Shown here in pieces: positions 27,237-35,018 of a stretch of 64,000 nt of DNA. The stretch comes from Pantanalinema rosaneae. GTDB taxonomy: Bacteria > Cyanobacteriota > Cyanobacteriia > Leptolyngbyales > Leptolyngbyaceae. The stretch is taken from contig NZ_JBLZFZ010000004.1 of NCBI RefSeq assembly GCF_050753385.1, forward strand, positions 1 through 64,000. Reading direction: 5' to 3'. Position numbers and translations under genes: made by a program. Numbering within the stretch: the first letter of the stretch is position 1; each line of letters starts with the position of its first letter. Under the pieces are notes generated by a model that saw nothing but the letters and a program-made list of their open reading frames with translations, had not been told where the DNA came from and made no database searches.

Positions 27237-27626
27237 TTATTCATCATCTATGTCCCAACCCAACACCTCAGCGATCTCTTGATGCAGCGTAATCGGGTTA
27301 AAGGGCTTGGAGATGGCTCCCTTTGCCCCACTTTGACCGACACCATTCGCATCGATCCAGGCTGTTTTAGCCGTGAGCATCACAACGGGAATGGTTTGGG
27401 TTTGAGGGTTGCTGTGCAATGCCCGCAGAAAGGCTAATCCATCCATTTCGGGCATCATCAAATCCAGCACGATCGCATCAAGCTGTTCGATCGCCGCAAT
27501 TGTAAGTCCCTCTCGCCCGGAAGCCGCTTCCAAGACCTCCCAACCTCCCAAGTCCCTGAGACAAGCTTGCACCACCTCGCGGACGTTAGCTTCGTCATCA
27601 ACCACCAAAATACGTTTCACCGACAT
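27237..27626 (-). CDS. Single-domain (CheY-like) response regulator
   Basis: I use the ATG at 27626, which has GGAGGGGTC upstream; the frame extends 11 codons further without a site. The 129-residue product is a receiver domain only, with Asp10-Asp11, phosphoacceptor Asp55 in IVLDLMMPEMDG, the Thr in VVMLTAK and the Lys in AISKPFNP. Having no output domain, it probably acts by protein binding. It is convergent with the pentapeptide gene, whose stop is 20 bases away. Confidence 0.92.
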   Translation of the reverse strand: MSVKRILVVDDEANVREVVQACLRDLGGWEVLEAASGREGLTIAAIEQLDAIVLDLMMPEMDGLAFLRALHSNPQTQTIPVVMLTAKTAWIDANGVGQSGAKGAISKPFNPITLHQEIAEVLGWDIDDE

Positions 27627-27795
27627 GACCCCTCCGGACAGCGACATCAATAGCGACATAAATAAGAACAGGGTGGAGCATGTTCAAACTCTAAGGTGGA
27701 AAAATAAAGAACTGATGAGGCGAAATCACTTGCCGCTTGAGTAATTTAGGGCTTAGATCGAAATACTTGAGATTTCCCTGATGGCAGGAGGGGCA

Positions 27796-28389
27796 ATGAA
27801 GCGGTTTTATCGGCTACTCATCATTGGGTTGTTAGTCGCTGTCATTGTGGGTGCTGCCGACATAGCGTATGCCAATTTATCTCGCCAAGCGGTGATTCGT
27901 GGCGTGGTGGCTGGAATTAACCAGATTCATGGCAATGTGGCTAAACCCAAGGTGTATTACAACATTCCGCGCGGATTTGTTTCCCCTTGTGGCGCGATCG
28001 ATGCCAACAATGCCGGATATTGTCCCCGCAATCATACGATTTACATTGGGCAAGGCATCCAAAATCTCGCCTATTACCGCTATGGTGATGCCGCCCTGGC
28101 TTACCTCGTTGCCCATGAATATGCCCACGGTATGCAGGTGGCGTTTGGCTTCCATCCTGGCTCTACCGTTTTGGGTGAACTACAAGCGGATTGCCTGAGT
28201 GGTGTGTATATGGCGGTGATTCCCAATTTGACCTTCGATAATCAGGATATTCAAGAAATTGTGCGGTTTGCCTACGCGATCGGGGGCTACGAGGTCTGGT
28301 CACCCAACTGGCATGGCACTCCCCAAATGCGAGCCAAGAGTGTCCTGACAGGATTAAGCCGTCGCAACATCAAGGCTTGCTCGGTCTAA
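27796..28389 (+). CDS. Membrane-anchored neutral zinc metallopeptidase (YpfJ-like)
   Basis: The 197-residue protein has one N-terminal membrane anchor (FYRLLIIGLLVAVIVGAAD), followed by a peptidase domain. It has the zinc-binding HEYAH motif (HExxH) and a downstream GELQADCLSGVY, where Glu and Asp complete the usual site of the putative neutral zinc peptidases. CxxN and other Cys residues suggest an extracytoplasmic location. I chose the ATG at 27796 because GGAGGGG precedes it; an ATG five codons upstream lacks this. The substrate is unknown. Confidence 0.82.
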   Translation: MKRFYRLLIIGLLVAVIVGAADIAYANLSRQAVIRGVVAGINQIHGNVAKPKVYYNIPRGFVSPCGAIDANNAGYCPRNHTIYIGQGIQNLAYYRYGDAALAYLVAHEYAHGMQVAFGFHPGSTVLGELQADCLSGVYMAVIPNLTFDNQDIQEIVRFAYAIGGYEVWSPNWHGTPQMRAKSVLTGLSRRNIKACSV

Positions 28390-28622
28390 ACGGACTTTTT
28401 CGCGATCGCTCAATTATTAAGCATAACTTTATGAATCAGTGGATCACTGCTAAGTTTACTTTCCTGGCTGCCAGCTTCCCGTAAACCTGTGTTCTACTTG
28501 AAACGTCGGCATGACTGTGATCCAGTGATGATAGTGATGCCATTCAGTGATACAGCCGTTAGGGTCTTGGGCACTCTAGGGCTGATCTGCAAATCAGCAT
28601 CTGGAAGCGGGGGAGAATACCA

Positions 28623-29612
28623 TTGAGTCGAGTTGGACTGGTTGCCATTGGGCGCAATGAAGGTGAACGGCTACGTCAGTGCTTAAAGTCCGTGATCGGG
28701 CAAGCTGACCCGATCGTCTATGTCGATTCGGGATCTACCGATGGCAGTGTCAGCATGGCACGATCGCTGGGAGTGGTGGTGGTCGAACTGGATTTGTCCA
28801 TTCCATTTACCGCTGCCCGCGCCCGCAATACTGGCTTTCAATATCTGCTAGACCACTATCCAGACGTAGAATACGTTCAGTTTGTGGATGGTGATTGTGA
28901 GATTGTGGACGACTGGCTGGAACAGGCACAACACGTCCTCAATGCCCACCCGGAGGTAGTGGTGGTCTGTGGGCGGCGGCGGGAACAGTATCCCCATGCC
29001 TCAATTTATAACCGCCTATGTGACATTGAATGGAATACGCCGATCGGAGAAGCGAAAGCCTGCGGTGGGGATGCCTTGATGCGGGTTGCCGCCTTGCGTC
29101 AGGTCGGTGGTTACAATCCCACTCTGATTGCCGGGGAAGAACCAGAATTATGTGTGCGGTTGCGCCAGCAGGGGGGCAGAATTCTGCGCCTGGATGCCGA
29201 AATGACTCGCCATGATGCCCGGATCACTCGCTTTTCGCAATGGTGGAAGCGGACGCTGCGATCGGGCCATGCCTTTGCCGAGGGCGCTTGGCTGCATGGG
29301 GCTCCCCCCGAACGGCATTGGGTTCGCGAAACCAATAGCATTTGGATCTGGGGCATCGCTCTACCCATTGTTACATTAGGCACTCTCTGGCTGACTCAGG
29401 GCTGGAGTTTACTGCTCCTAGGGCTGTATCCCTTCATGGGCTATCGCATCTATCGCTACTTCCATCGCACCGGGTTGAGTGCCAAGGATGCCGGACTATA
29501 CGCCCTGTTCTGCATGCTGGGTAAATTTCCCCAAGCCCAGGGACTCATACAGTTTTATGGAGGTAAGTTGCTGCGGCGACGGGCGCAATTAATTGAGTAC
29601 AACACGCCCTAG
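28623..29612 (+). CDS. Family 2 glycosyltransferase
   Basis: The 329-residue protein has the GT-A fold signature of family 2: VGLVAIGRNEGERLRQCL, DSGSTDGSVSMA, a DGDCE metal site near residue 95, and a second acidic motif AGEEPELCVRLRQQG. It probably transfers a sugar from a nucleotide sugar to a polysaccharide intermediate. A C-terminal hydrophobic part (WIWGIALPIVTLGTLWL, LLLLGLYPFMGY) anchors it to the membrane. The start is a TTG, supported by GGGGGAG eight bases upstream. The neighbouring gene downstream also makes polysaccharide, so they likely act together. Confidence 0.88.
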   Translation: MSRVGLVAIGRNEGERLRQCLKSVIGQADPIVYVDSGSTDGSVSMARSLGVVVVELDLSIPFTAARARNTGFQYLLDHYPDVEYVQFVDGDCEIVDDWLEQAQHVLNAHPEVVVVCGRRREQYPHASIYNRLCDIEWNTPIGEAKACGGDALMRVAALRQVGGYNPTLIAGEEPELCVRLRQQGGRILRLDAEMTRHDARITRFSQWWKRTLRSGHAFAEGAWLHGAPPERHWVRETNSIWIWGIALPIVTLGTLWLTQGWSLLLLGLYPFMGYRIYRYFHRTGLSAKDAGLYALFCMLGKFPQAQGLIQFYGGKLLRRRAQLIEYNTP

Positions 29613-29802
29613 TCGGTCAGCCATGCGAATCGACAATCTGGCTAAACCAACGATGCAACCTGACTAACGCTGGAGCTAGAGAAATCTGCGATCGGGTGAT
29701 CTTTCTGCTAATAAGTTTGAGGATGACTGGGTGCGGGTGGGCACTCTAGCGTAAGAGCAAGGGCTAGCTTAATCTAATTCTCTACCACATAGTTGACGGG
29801 CA

Positions 29803-31446
29803 ATGAGTGAGTATTCTTTAGGTTCGATCCTGTTAAAAGAAGGTCTGATTACTCAGAGCCAATTGGACGCTGCATTACAAACCCAACGTCAGCAAGCCGC
29901 GTCCGTTGGATGGCAAATGCTGGGAGAAATTCTGCGGCAATCTGGGCTGATCACGAAGCGAGATCTCGAAGAGGCCTTAGAACGGCAAGCCAAAATTTAT
30001 GATATTGAGCTTTTTAGTCTCACTCCCCATTCTTCTACGTTAAGTGGATTGAAGCGGTTGTTGGATATTGTTGGTGCGATCGCTGGCTTACTCATCACAG
30101 CCATTCTGTTTCCCTTCATCGCTCTGGCAATTTACCTGAACTCCCCAGGCCCCATTGTCATTGCCCAACCTCGGGTCGGACTGCGCGGGAAGCAGTTTAA
30201 ACTACGGCGCTTCCGCACGACTACCCCTGATGCCGAGCGCTATCGGCTGAAAGTGGCTTATGAAAAAGGTGGCAAATTTTTTGATAGTCAAACCGAACCC
30301 CATGTCACTCGCGTAGGTCGGCTATTAAGACGGTTCTATCTGGATGAAATGCCCCAATTCCTCAATGTCTTGACAGGAGACATGAGCCTGGTGGGAACCC
30401 GTCCACCCACCTTAGATGAAGTCCAGTTTTACACGAAAACCGATTGGCAACGGCTGACCGTTAAGCCAGGGATGACCGGACTTTGGCAAATCAACCGCCG
30501 CAAGTATGGCATGACCTTTGAGCAGGTGTTGGAAATTGATTTTTCCTACATTGATGCCTGGAAACATCGCTTAGATGCCAAAATTCTGATCAAAACGTTC
30601 CTACATATCCTCTTAGGAGCAACCTACAGTCGGCGACTGGATAGCTCAGGAAATCAGCGCTGGGAAACGGTCAATATTTTAAACGTTCCGATCGATAACC
30701 TATCGATTATCGAGTTTTTGGAAGAACTCAAAACTGGCGTTGTGCTAACTCCGAATGTCGATCATTTGATGAAATTACAACGGGATGCTGAGTTTTTTCA
30801 GACCTATCTCCAGGCAGATTACAAGGTTTGCGATAGCCAGATCCTCATGTATGCCTCGCGGTTTTTAGGCACTCCCTTGAAGGAAAAAATCTCTGGTTCA
30901 GATCTCTTTCCCACCTTTTGTCGATTTCATCGGAACAATGAAGCGATCAAAATCTTCTTGTTAGGAGGAGCACCCGGCGTTGCCGATCGCGCCAGAATCA
31001 AAATTAACAGCAAGGTAGGGCGCGAAATTATCATTGGTGCCCATTCTCCCTCCTTCGGATTTGAGAAAAACGAGGCTGAGTGTCAGGAAATCATTGAGAT
31101 GATCAATCAATCTGGAGCCACCGTTTTAGCCGTTGGTGTCGGGGCACCGAAACAGGAGAAATGGATTTGTCAGTACAAAGATCAGTTCAAATCCATCAAA
31201 ATCTTCTTAGCGGTAGGGGCAACGATCGATTTTGAAGCGGGTGCCATTCGCCGATCGCCCAAATGGATGAGCCGTATGGGGATTGAATGGCTATTCCGAA
31301 TTTATTCCGATCCCAAACGGTTGTGGAAACGTTACTTAGTAGACGACCTACCGTTCTTCTGGCTACTGCTCAAACAACGATTAGGCTGGTATACCCCTCC
31401 GAATTTCGATCTCCCTATGAACGATCCTGTAACCACCCGCTTCTAA
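29803..31446 (+). CDS. Fusion: MshEN-like repeats + polyprenyl-phosphate sugar transferase + WecG/TagA/CpsF glycosyltransferase
   Basis: This 547-residue protein joins three parts. Residues 6-28 and 40-62 are two copies of a 23-residue motif with L-G-x2-(I/L)-L-x3-GLIT and ending in ALxxQ, like the MshEN c-di-GMP-binding repeats. The Arg usually before LG is absent in both. Residues about 85-275 form a bacterial sugar transferase, with KRLLDIVGA, a membrane hairpin, LDEMPQFLNVLTGDMSLVGTRP. It starts polysaccharide synthesis by loading a sugar phosphate on undecaprenyl phosphate. Residues about 290-530 form a WecG/TagA/CpsF glycosyltransferase with TPNVDHLMKLQ, CDSQILMYASRFLG and VGVGAPKQEKW, which adds the second sugar. 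All three are in one unbroken frame. Confidence 0.88.
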   Translation: MSEYSLGSILLKEGLITQSQLDAALQTQRQQAASVGWQMLGEILRQSGLITKRDLEEALERQAKIYDIELFSLTPHSSTLSGLKRLLDIVGAIAGLLITAILFPFIALAIYLNSPGPIVIAQPRVGLRGKQFKLRRFRTTTPDAERYRLKVAYEKGGKFFDSQTEPHVTRVGRLLRRFYLDEMPQFLNVLTGDMSLVGTRPPTLDEVQFYTKTDWQRLTVKPGMTGLWQINRRKYGMTFEQVLEIDFSYIDAWKHRLDAKILIKTFLHILLGATYSRRLDSSGNQRWETVNILNVPIDNLSIIEFLEELKTGVVLTPNVDHLMKLQRDAEFFQTYLQADYKVCDSQILMYASRFLGTPLKEKISGSDLFPTFCRFHRNNEAIKIFLLGGAPGVADRARIKINSKVGREIIIGAHSPSFGFEKNEAECQEIIEMINQSGATVLAVGVGAPKQEKWICQYKDQFKSIKIFLAVGATIDFEAGAIRRSPKWMSRMGIEWLFRIYSDPKRLWKRYLVDDLPFFWLLLKQRLGWYTPPNFDLPMNDPVTTRF

Positions 31447-31452
31447 CGCCGC

Positions 31453-33642
31453 TTACACCGAGTAGGCAGGAGCCGAGAGTTCGCAGGGACGAGATGCCAT
31501 GCCGATCGGCAAGAGGGCAACGGCACAAGCCTTCAGTTCCGGTTGATGCGAATCGGGGCAGGATTCGGGATGGGTTAAGGCATTCGCTTCTGCCCGATCT
31601 GCCCACAGTTCCCCCCAGTGCATCGGGACAAACACCGTCCCCGGAGCGATCGCCTGGGTAATCTTGGCAGGAAATTGTGCCATCCCCCGCCGCGATCGCA
31701 CCTCCACTAATGCGCCATCCTGAATCTCTAAAGATGCGGCATCGCGGGGATGAATTTCGATGAACGGATGAGGATGCATCTGACGAATTTTCTCAGTGCG
31801 TCCGGTGCGAGTCTGGGTATGCCAGTGTCCATACAACCTACCCGTTGTCAACACATACGGATAGCGGTCATCCGGAGGTTCGCCCAAGCCGCGAGAGTGA
31901 TAGGCGGCAAATCGGGCACGCCGATCGGGGGTATGAAACTGGAGATCGTTATAGAGCCGAGCCGAGGTTGGCTGGTTCTCTGGAGGAACTGCCGGACAAG
32001 GCCACTGTAATGGTCCTGTTTCCTGTAAGCGTTGATGACTGATCCCCGACATATCACAGGGACGATCGCGGGTGAGTTGAACAAATTCGGCATGAACTTC
32101 CGCCGCCGTTTGGAACTGGAATTGCTCGGCAAAGCCCAACCGCCGACCCACTTCGGCAAAAATCGCCCAGTCATCTCGGGCTTCACCGAGAGGAGGCTGG
32201 AATGCCGGACACAAGGATACCCGCCGTTCCGAGTTCGTCATCGTACCCGTTTTTTCGCTCCATTGGGTCGCTGGTAACAGGAGATGGGCGTAAGCTGTGG
32301 TTTCTGTGGGGTAGTAAGCTTCCTGATAAATCGTGAACGGCGATCGCCGTAAGGCCGCTTTTGTCCGTTCTAAATCTGGCAGGCTGACGATCGGGTTTGT
32401 TGCCGCAATCCACATTAAGCCAACTTCGCCCTGTTCCAGCCCCAGAATCATCTCCCATACGGTACGACCGGGTTGCGAGGCAATGCGTCCGGCGGGTAGT
32501 CCCCAGAATTGTTCGACCTCCTGCCGCTGGTGGGCATCCCGTACCGATCGATAGCCCGGTAACAGGTGAGATAATCCTCCCGCCTCGCGACCACCCATCG
32601 CATTCGGTTGTCCGGTGAGGGAGAAGGGCCCCGCTCCAGGTTGCCCAATTTGTCCGGTGAGCAAATGCAGGTTGATCAGCATCCGGACTTTAGCGGTTCC
32701 TTCCCGCGATTGATTCAGGCCCATTGACCAGAGAGACAAGACTCGCTGTGCCTCTGCCCAATACCGAGCCGCCGTTTCCAGATCGCTGACTGAAATGCCA
32801 CACCGGGCAGCCGTCACTTCCGGGGGATAGTGCTGGAGAATCTCGGCGTAAGCCGCAAAGTCTGATGTGTGGGTTTGAATAAAGTCCGGTTGATGCTGAC
32901 CCCATTGCCAGAGTAAGTAACCAATGCCATTAAACAGATCAATATCTGTACCGGGACGAATGGCAAGGTGCAAATCAGCCGCTTCAGCCGTTTGAGTCTT
33001 ACGTGGATCGACGACCACCAGTTTCACATGGGGATGGCGCTTGTGGTGTTTGCGTAATCGATTAAACGCGATCGGGTGGCATTCAGCCGCATTACTGCCA
33101 ATGATAAAAGCGCAATCTGTTAATTCCAAATCGTCATAGCAGCAGGGTGGGCCATCGGAGCCAAAGCTCTGGATGTAACCTGCCACCGCCGAAGACATAC
33201 AGAGCCGCGAGTTAGCATCAAAATTATTCGTGCCCAAGCAGCCCTTCATCAGCTTTTGGGCAACGTAATAGTCCTCCGTCACAAACTGGCCAGAACCATA
33301 CATACAGAGGGCATCAGCACCTTGAGTTCTGAGTACCGTTTGAATTCGCTCCACAATCCGATCGATCGCCTCATCCCAACTAATCTGCTGAAAGGGTTGA
33401 TCCAGGGACGAACGAAACATGGGGGAGAGCAGCCGATCTTTCCCGATCGCTTCACTGACGGTTGCCCCCTTCACACACACCATCCCCTGACTGGAGGGAT
33501 GACTGCGATCGCCCCGCACTTGCCACACCGGAGCCCCAGGTTGATCCCGATCGGCGGAACGGGATGACGCTACGGGCAGAACTTCCAAGCCACAACCCAC
33601 GCCACAAAAGGGGCAAACGGTTTTGGTTGGATTAGTCGTCAT
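31453..33642 (-). CDS. narB: Ferredoxin-dependent assimilatory nitrate reductase
   Basis: NarB reduces nitrate to nitrite with electrons from ferredoxin, using a bis-MGD molybdenum cofactor and one [4Fe-4S] cluster. The 729-residue length suits the cyanobacterial enzyme. The cluster cysteines Cys10, Cys13 and Cys17 lie in CPFCGVGCGLEV, with the fourth in GMVCVKG. Molybdopterin-binding motifs such as CMSSAVAGYIQSFGSDGPPC and IGSNAAECHPI follow. The C-terminal molybdopterin-dinucleotide domain has GRLYGHWHTQTRTGR. It is the last gene of the nitrate operon and begins two bases after the DUF1830 gene, implying coupling. Confidence 0.97.
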   Translation of the reverse strand: MTTNPTKTVCPFCGVGCGLEVLPVASSRSADRDQPGAPVWQVRGDRSHPSSQGMVCVKGATVSEAIGKDRLLSPMFRSSLDQPFQQISWDEAIDRIVERIQTVLRTQGADALCMYGSGQFVTEDYYVAQKLMKGCLGTNNFDANSRLCMSSAVAGYIQSFGSDGPPCCYDDLELTDCAFIIGSNAAECHPIAFNRLRKHHKRHPHVKLVVVDPRKTQTAEAADLHLAIRPGTDIDLFNGIGYLLWQWGQHQPDFIQTHTSDFAAYAEILQHYPPEVTAARCGISVSDLETAARYWAEAQRVLSLWSMGLNQSREGTAKVRMLINLHLLTGQIGQPGAGPFSLTGQPNAMGGREAGGLSHLLPGYRSVRDAHQRQEVEQFWGLPAGRIASQPGRTVWEMILGLEQGEVGLMWIAATNPIVSLPDLERTKAALRRSPFTIYQEAYYPTETTAYAHLLLPATQWSEKTGTMTNSERRVSLCPAFQPPLGEARDDWAIFAEVGRRLGFAEQFQFQTAAEVHAEFVQLTRDRPCDMSGISHQRLQETGPLQWPCPAVPPENQPTSARLYNDLQFHTPDRRARFAAYHSRGLGEPPDDRYPYVLTTGRLYGHWHTQTRTGRTEKIRQMHPHPFIEIHPRDAASLEIQDGALVEVRSRRGMAQFPAKITQAIAPGTVFVPMHWGELWADRAEANALTHPESCPDSHQPELKACAVALLPIGMASRPCELSAPAYSV

Positions 33643-33644
33643 AG

Positions 33645-33947
33645 TTACTCCACCACACTTACATCAGCAATATCACGGCGACGGAATTGAGGTTCAAGCA
33701 CCTGCAACCGCAAGCAGGAAATCCGCTCCAGGAGGCGGACTTGATCGGTCGCCCCGACATAAACTTCTAACCAGGCATCCGGTAGGGCTTCAAATAGCCA
33801 ACGCTGCCCAGGAAATACGACTGACTCACTCTGACAGCTCACCCCATTGATGATCCGAGCAACTTGCAGTTGGCCGGTGGTGTTGGCGTAATAACACAGT
33901 TGTGGGTAAGCATCATTCGTCGATCGGGCAACAGACATTTGAGTCAT
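33645..33947 (-). CDS. DUF1830 small protein in the nitrate operon
   Basis: The 100-residue protein matches the DUF1830 pattern: LCYYANTTGQLQVARIINGVSC, then VVFPGQRWLFEA and a LEVYV strand. The family is cyanobacterial and of unknown function; it is not a known nitrate-operon component to my knowledge. It lies between nrtD and narB, 93 bases after nrtD and two bases before narB, so it is likely part of the operon. A role in NarB maturation or regulation is an inference from position only. An AGGGGTAG stretch serves as its ribosome-binding site. Confidence 0.82.
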   Translation of the reverse strand: MTQMSVARSTNDAYPQLCYYANTTGQLQVARIINGVSCQSESVVFPGQRWLFEALPDAWLEVYVGATDQVRLLERISCLRLQVLEPQFRRRDIADVSVVE

Positions 33948-34040
33948 ACCGACTACCCCTGGAGTGAATCATCCGACTTGGACAACGGACTATAGGTACA
34001 GATAGCGACGATCGATGCAGATCGTGCGAGCCCCGATCGC

Positions 34041-34925
34041 TTACTCCACATCATCGTGGGCAAATCGATGGTAGAGGAAGTCAAGGGCTTCGTTCCGCAG
34101 TTCGTAGTATTTGGGATCTTCCATTAACCGGGAACGATTGCGGGGGCGGGGGAAAGGAATCTCCAGAATTTCACCCACCTTTGCCGCCGGGCCATTGGTC
34201 ATCATCACCACCCGATCGGACAGGAACAGGGCCTCATCAATGTCGTGAGTAATCATCAACACCGTGACCTGATGTTCCATCCAGATTTTGAGCAGTTCTT
34301 CTTGCAGTTCTTCGCGGGTGATCGGATCTAATGCGCCGAAGGGTTCATCCAGCACTAACACTTGCGGTCGTAGTGCCAACGCTCGGGCAATACTCACCCG
34401 CTGCTTCATCCCGCCGGATAAGGCTTTGGGCTTTTTGTCCGCCGCTTCAGTTAAGCCCACCATTGCCAGGTGTTCGCGGGCGATCGCTTCTTTTTCGGCT
34501 TTGGGCTTGTCTGGCCAAACGGAATGAATGCCCAAATAAACATTCTCAAACGCTGTCATCCAGGGCAGGAGTGAGTAATTTTGGAACACCACCATGCGAT
34601 CGGGGCCGGGTTTGGTAATCCGATTGGATTGGAGCCGCACTTCGCCACTGGTGGGAGAACGAAATCCAGACACCATATCTAACAGCGTCGATTTACCACA
34701 GCCAGAGTGACCAATCAGGCAAATAAATTCACCTTCACTGACGGTCAGGTTGACTCCATCCAGGACGGTATACGTGCCGCCACCCGTCGTGGGATAGACC
34801 TTGGAGACATGATCAATGACCAGGAACGGTTCCTGCTGCCTGAGGGTTGTTGTTTCCAGGGTTGTGGAATTGAGAGTCTGCATAGGGAAAGAAATAGGAG
34901 TGCTTGAGGGTGGGTGATCCGTCAT
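34041..34925 (-). CDS. nrtD: Nitrate ABC transporter ATP-binding subunit
   Basis: NrtD is one of the two ATPases that power nitrate/nitrite uptake by NrtABCD. The 294-residue sequence has Walker A GHSGCGKST, the Q-loop FQNYSLLPW, signature LSGGMKQR, Walker B VLVLDEPFGALD and H-loop THDIDEAL. It lacks the substrate-binding extension present in NrtC, as expected for NrtD. I use the ATG at 34925; the frame extends one codon to a TTG. It lies directly behind nrtC in the operon. Confidence 0.95.
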   Translation of the reverse strand: MTDHPPSSTPISFPMQTLNSTTLETTTLRQQEPFLVIDHVSKVYPTTGGGTYTVLDGVNLTVSEGEFICLIGHSGCGKSTLLDMVSGFRSPTSGEVRLQSNRITKPGPDRMVVFQNYSLLPWMTAFENVYLGIHSVWPDKPKAEKEAIAREHLAMVGLTEAADKKPKALSGGMKQRVSIARALALRPQVLVLDEPFGALDPITREELQEELLKIWMEHQVTVLMITHDIDEALFLSDRVVMMTNGPAAKVGEILEIPFPRPRNRSRLMEDPKYYELRNEALDFLYHRFAHDDVE

Positions 34926-35018
34926 CAAATCGCAGCCATGTGTAATGGGGACAAACCTGACGTTAAGGCAATGAACCGTGAAAGCATCATGTATCGTTCA
35001 TCTTGCCTGACTCCAGAC

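Noticed and set aside
28582..28601. GCTGAT/ATCAGC hairpin before the glycosyltransferase gene as a riboswitch or terminator
   Set aside because: The stem is only six base pairs with no T-tract or conserved riboswitch core.
28568..29749. A 12-bp sequence TGGGCACTCTAG upstream of both polysaccharide genes (28568 and 29738)
   Set aside because: A 12-base match is expected by chance many times in 64 kb, and no known regulator matches it.
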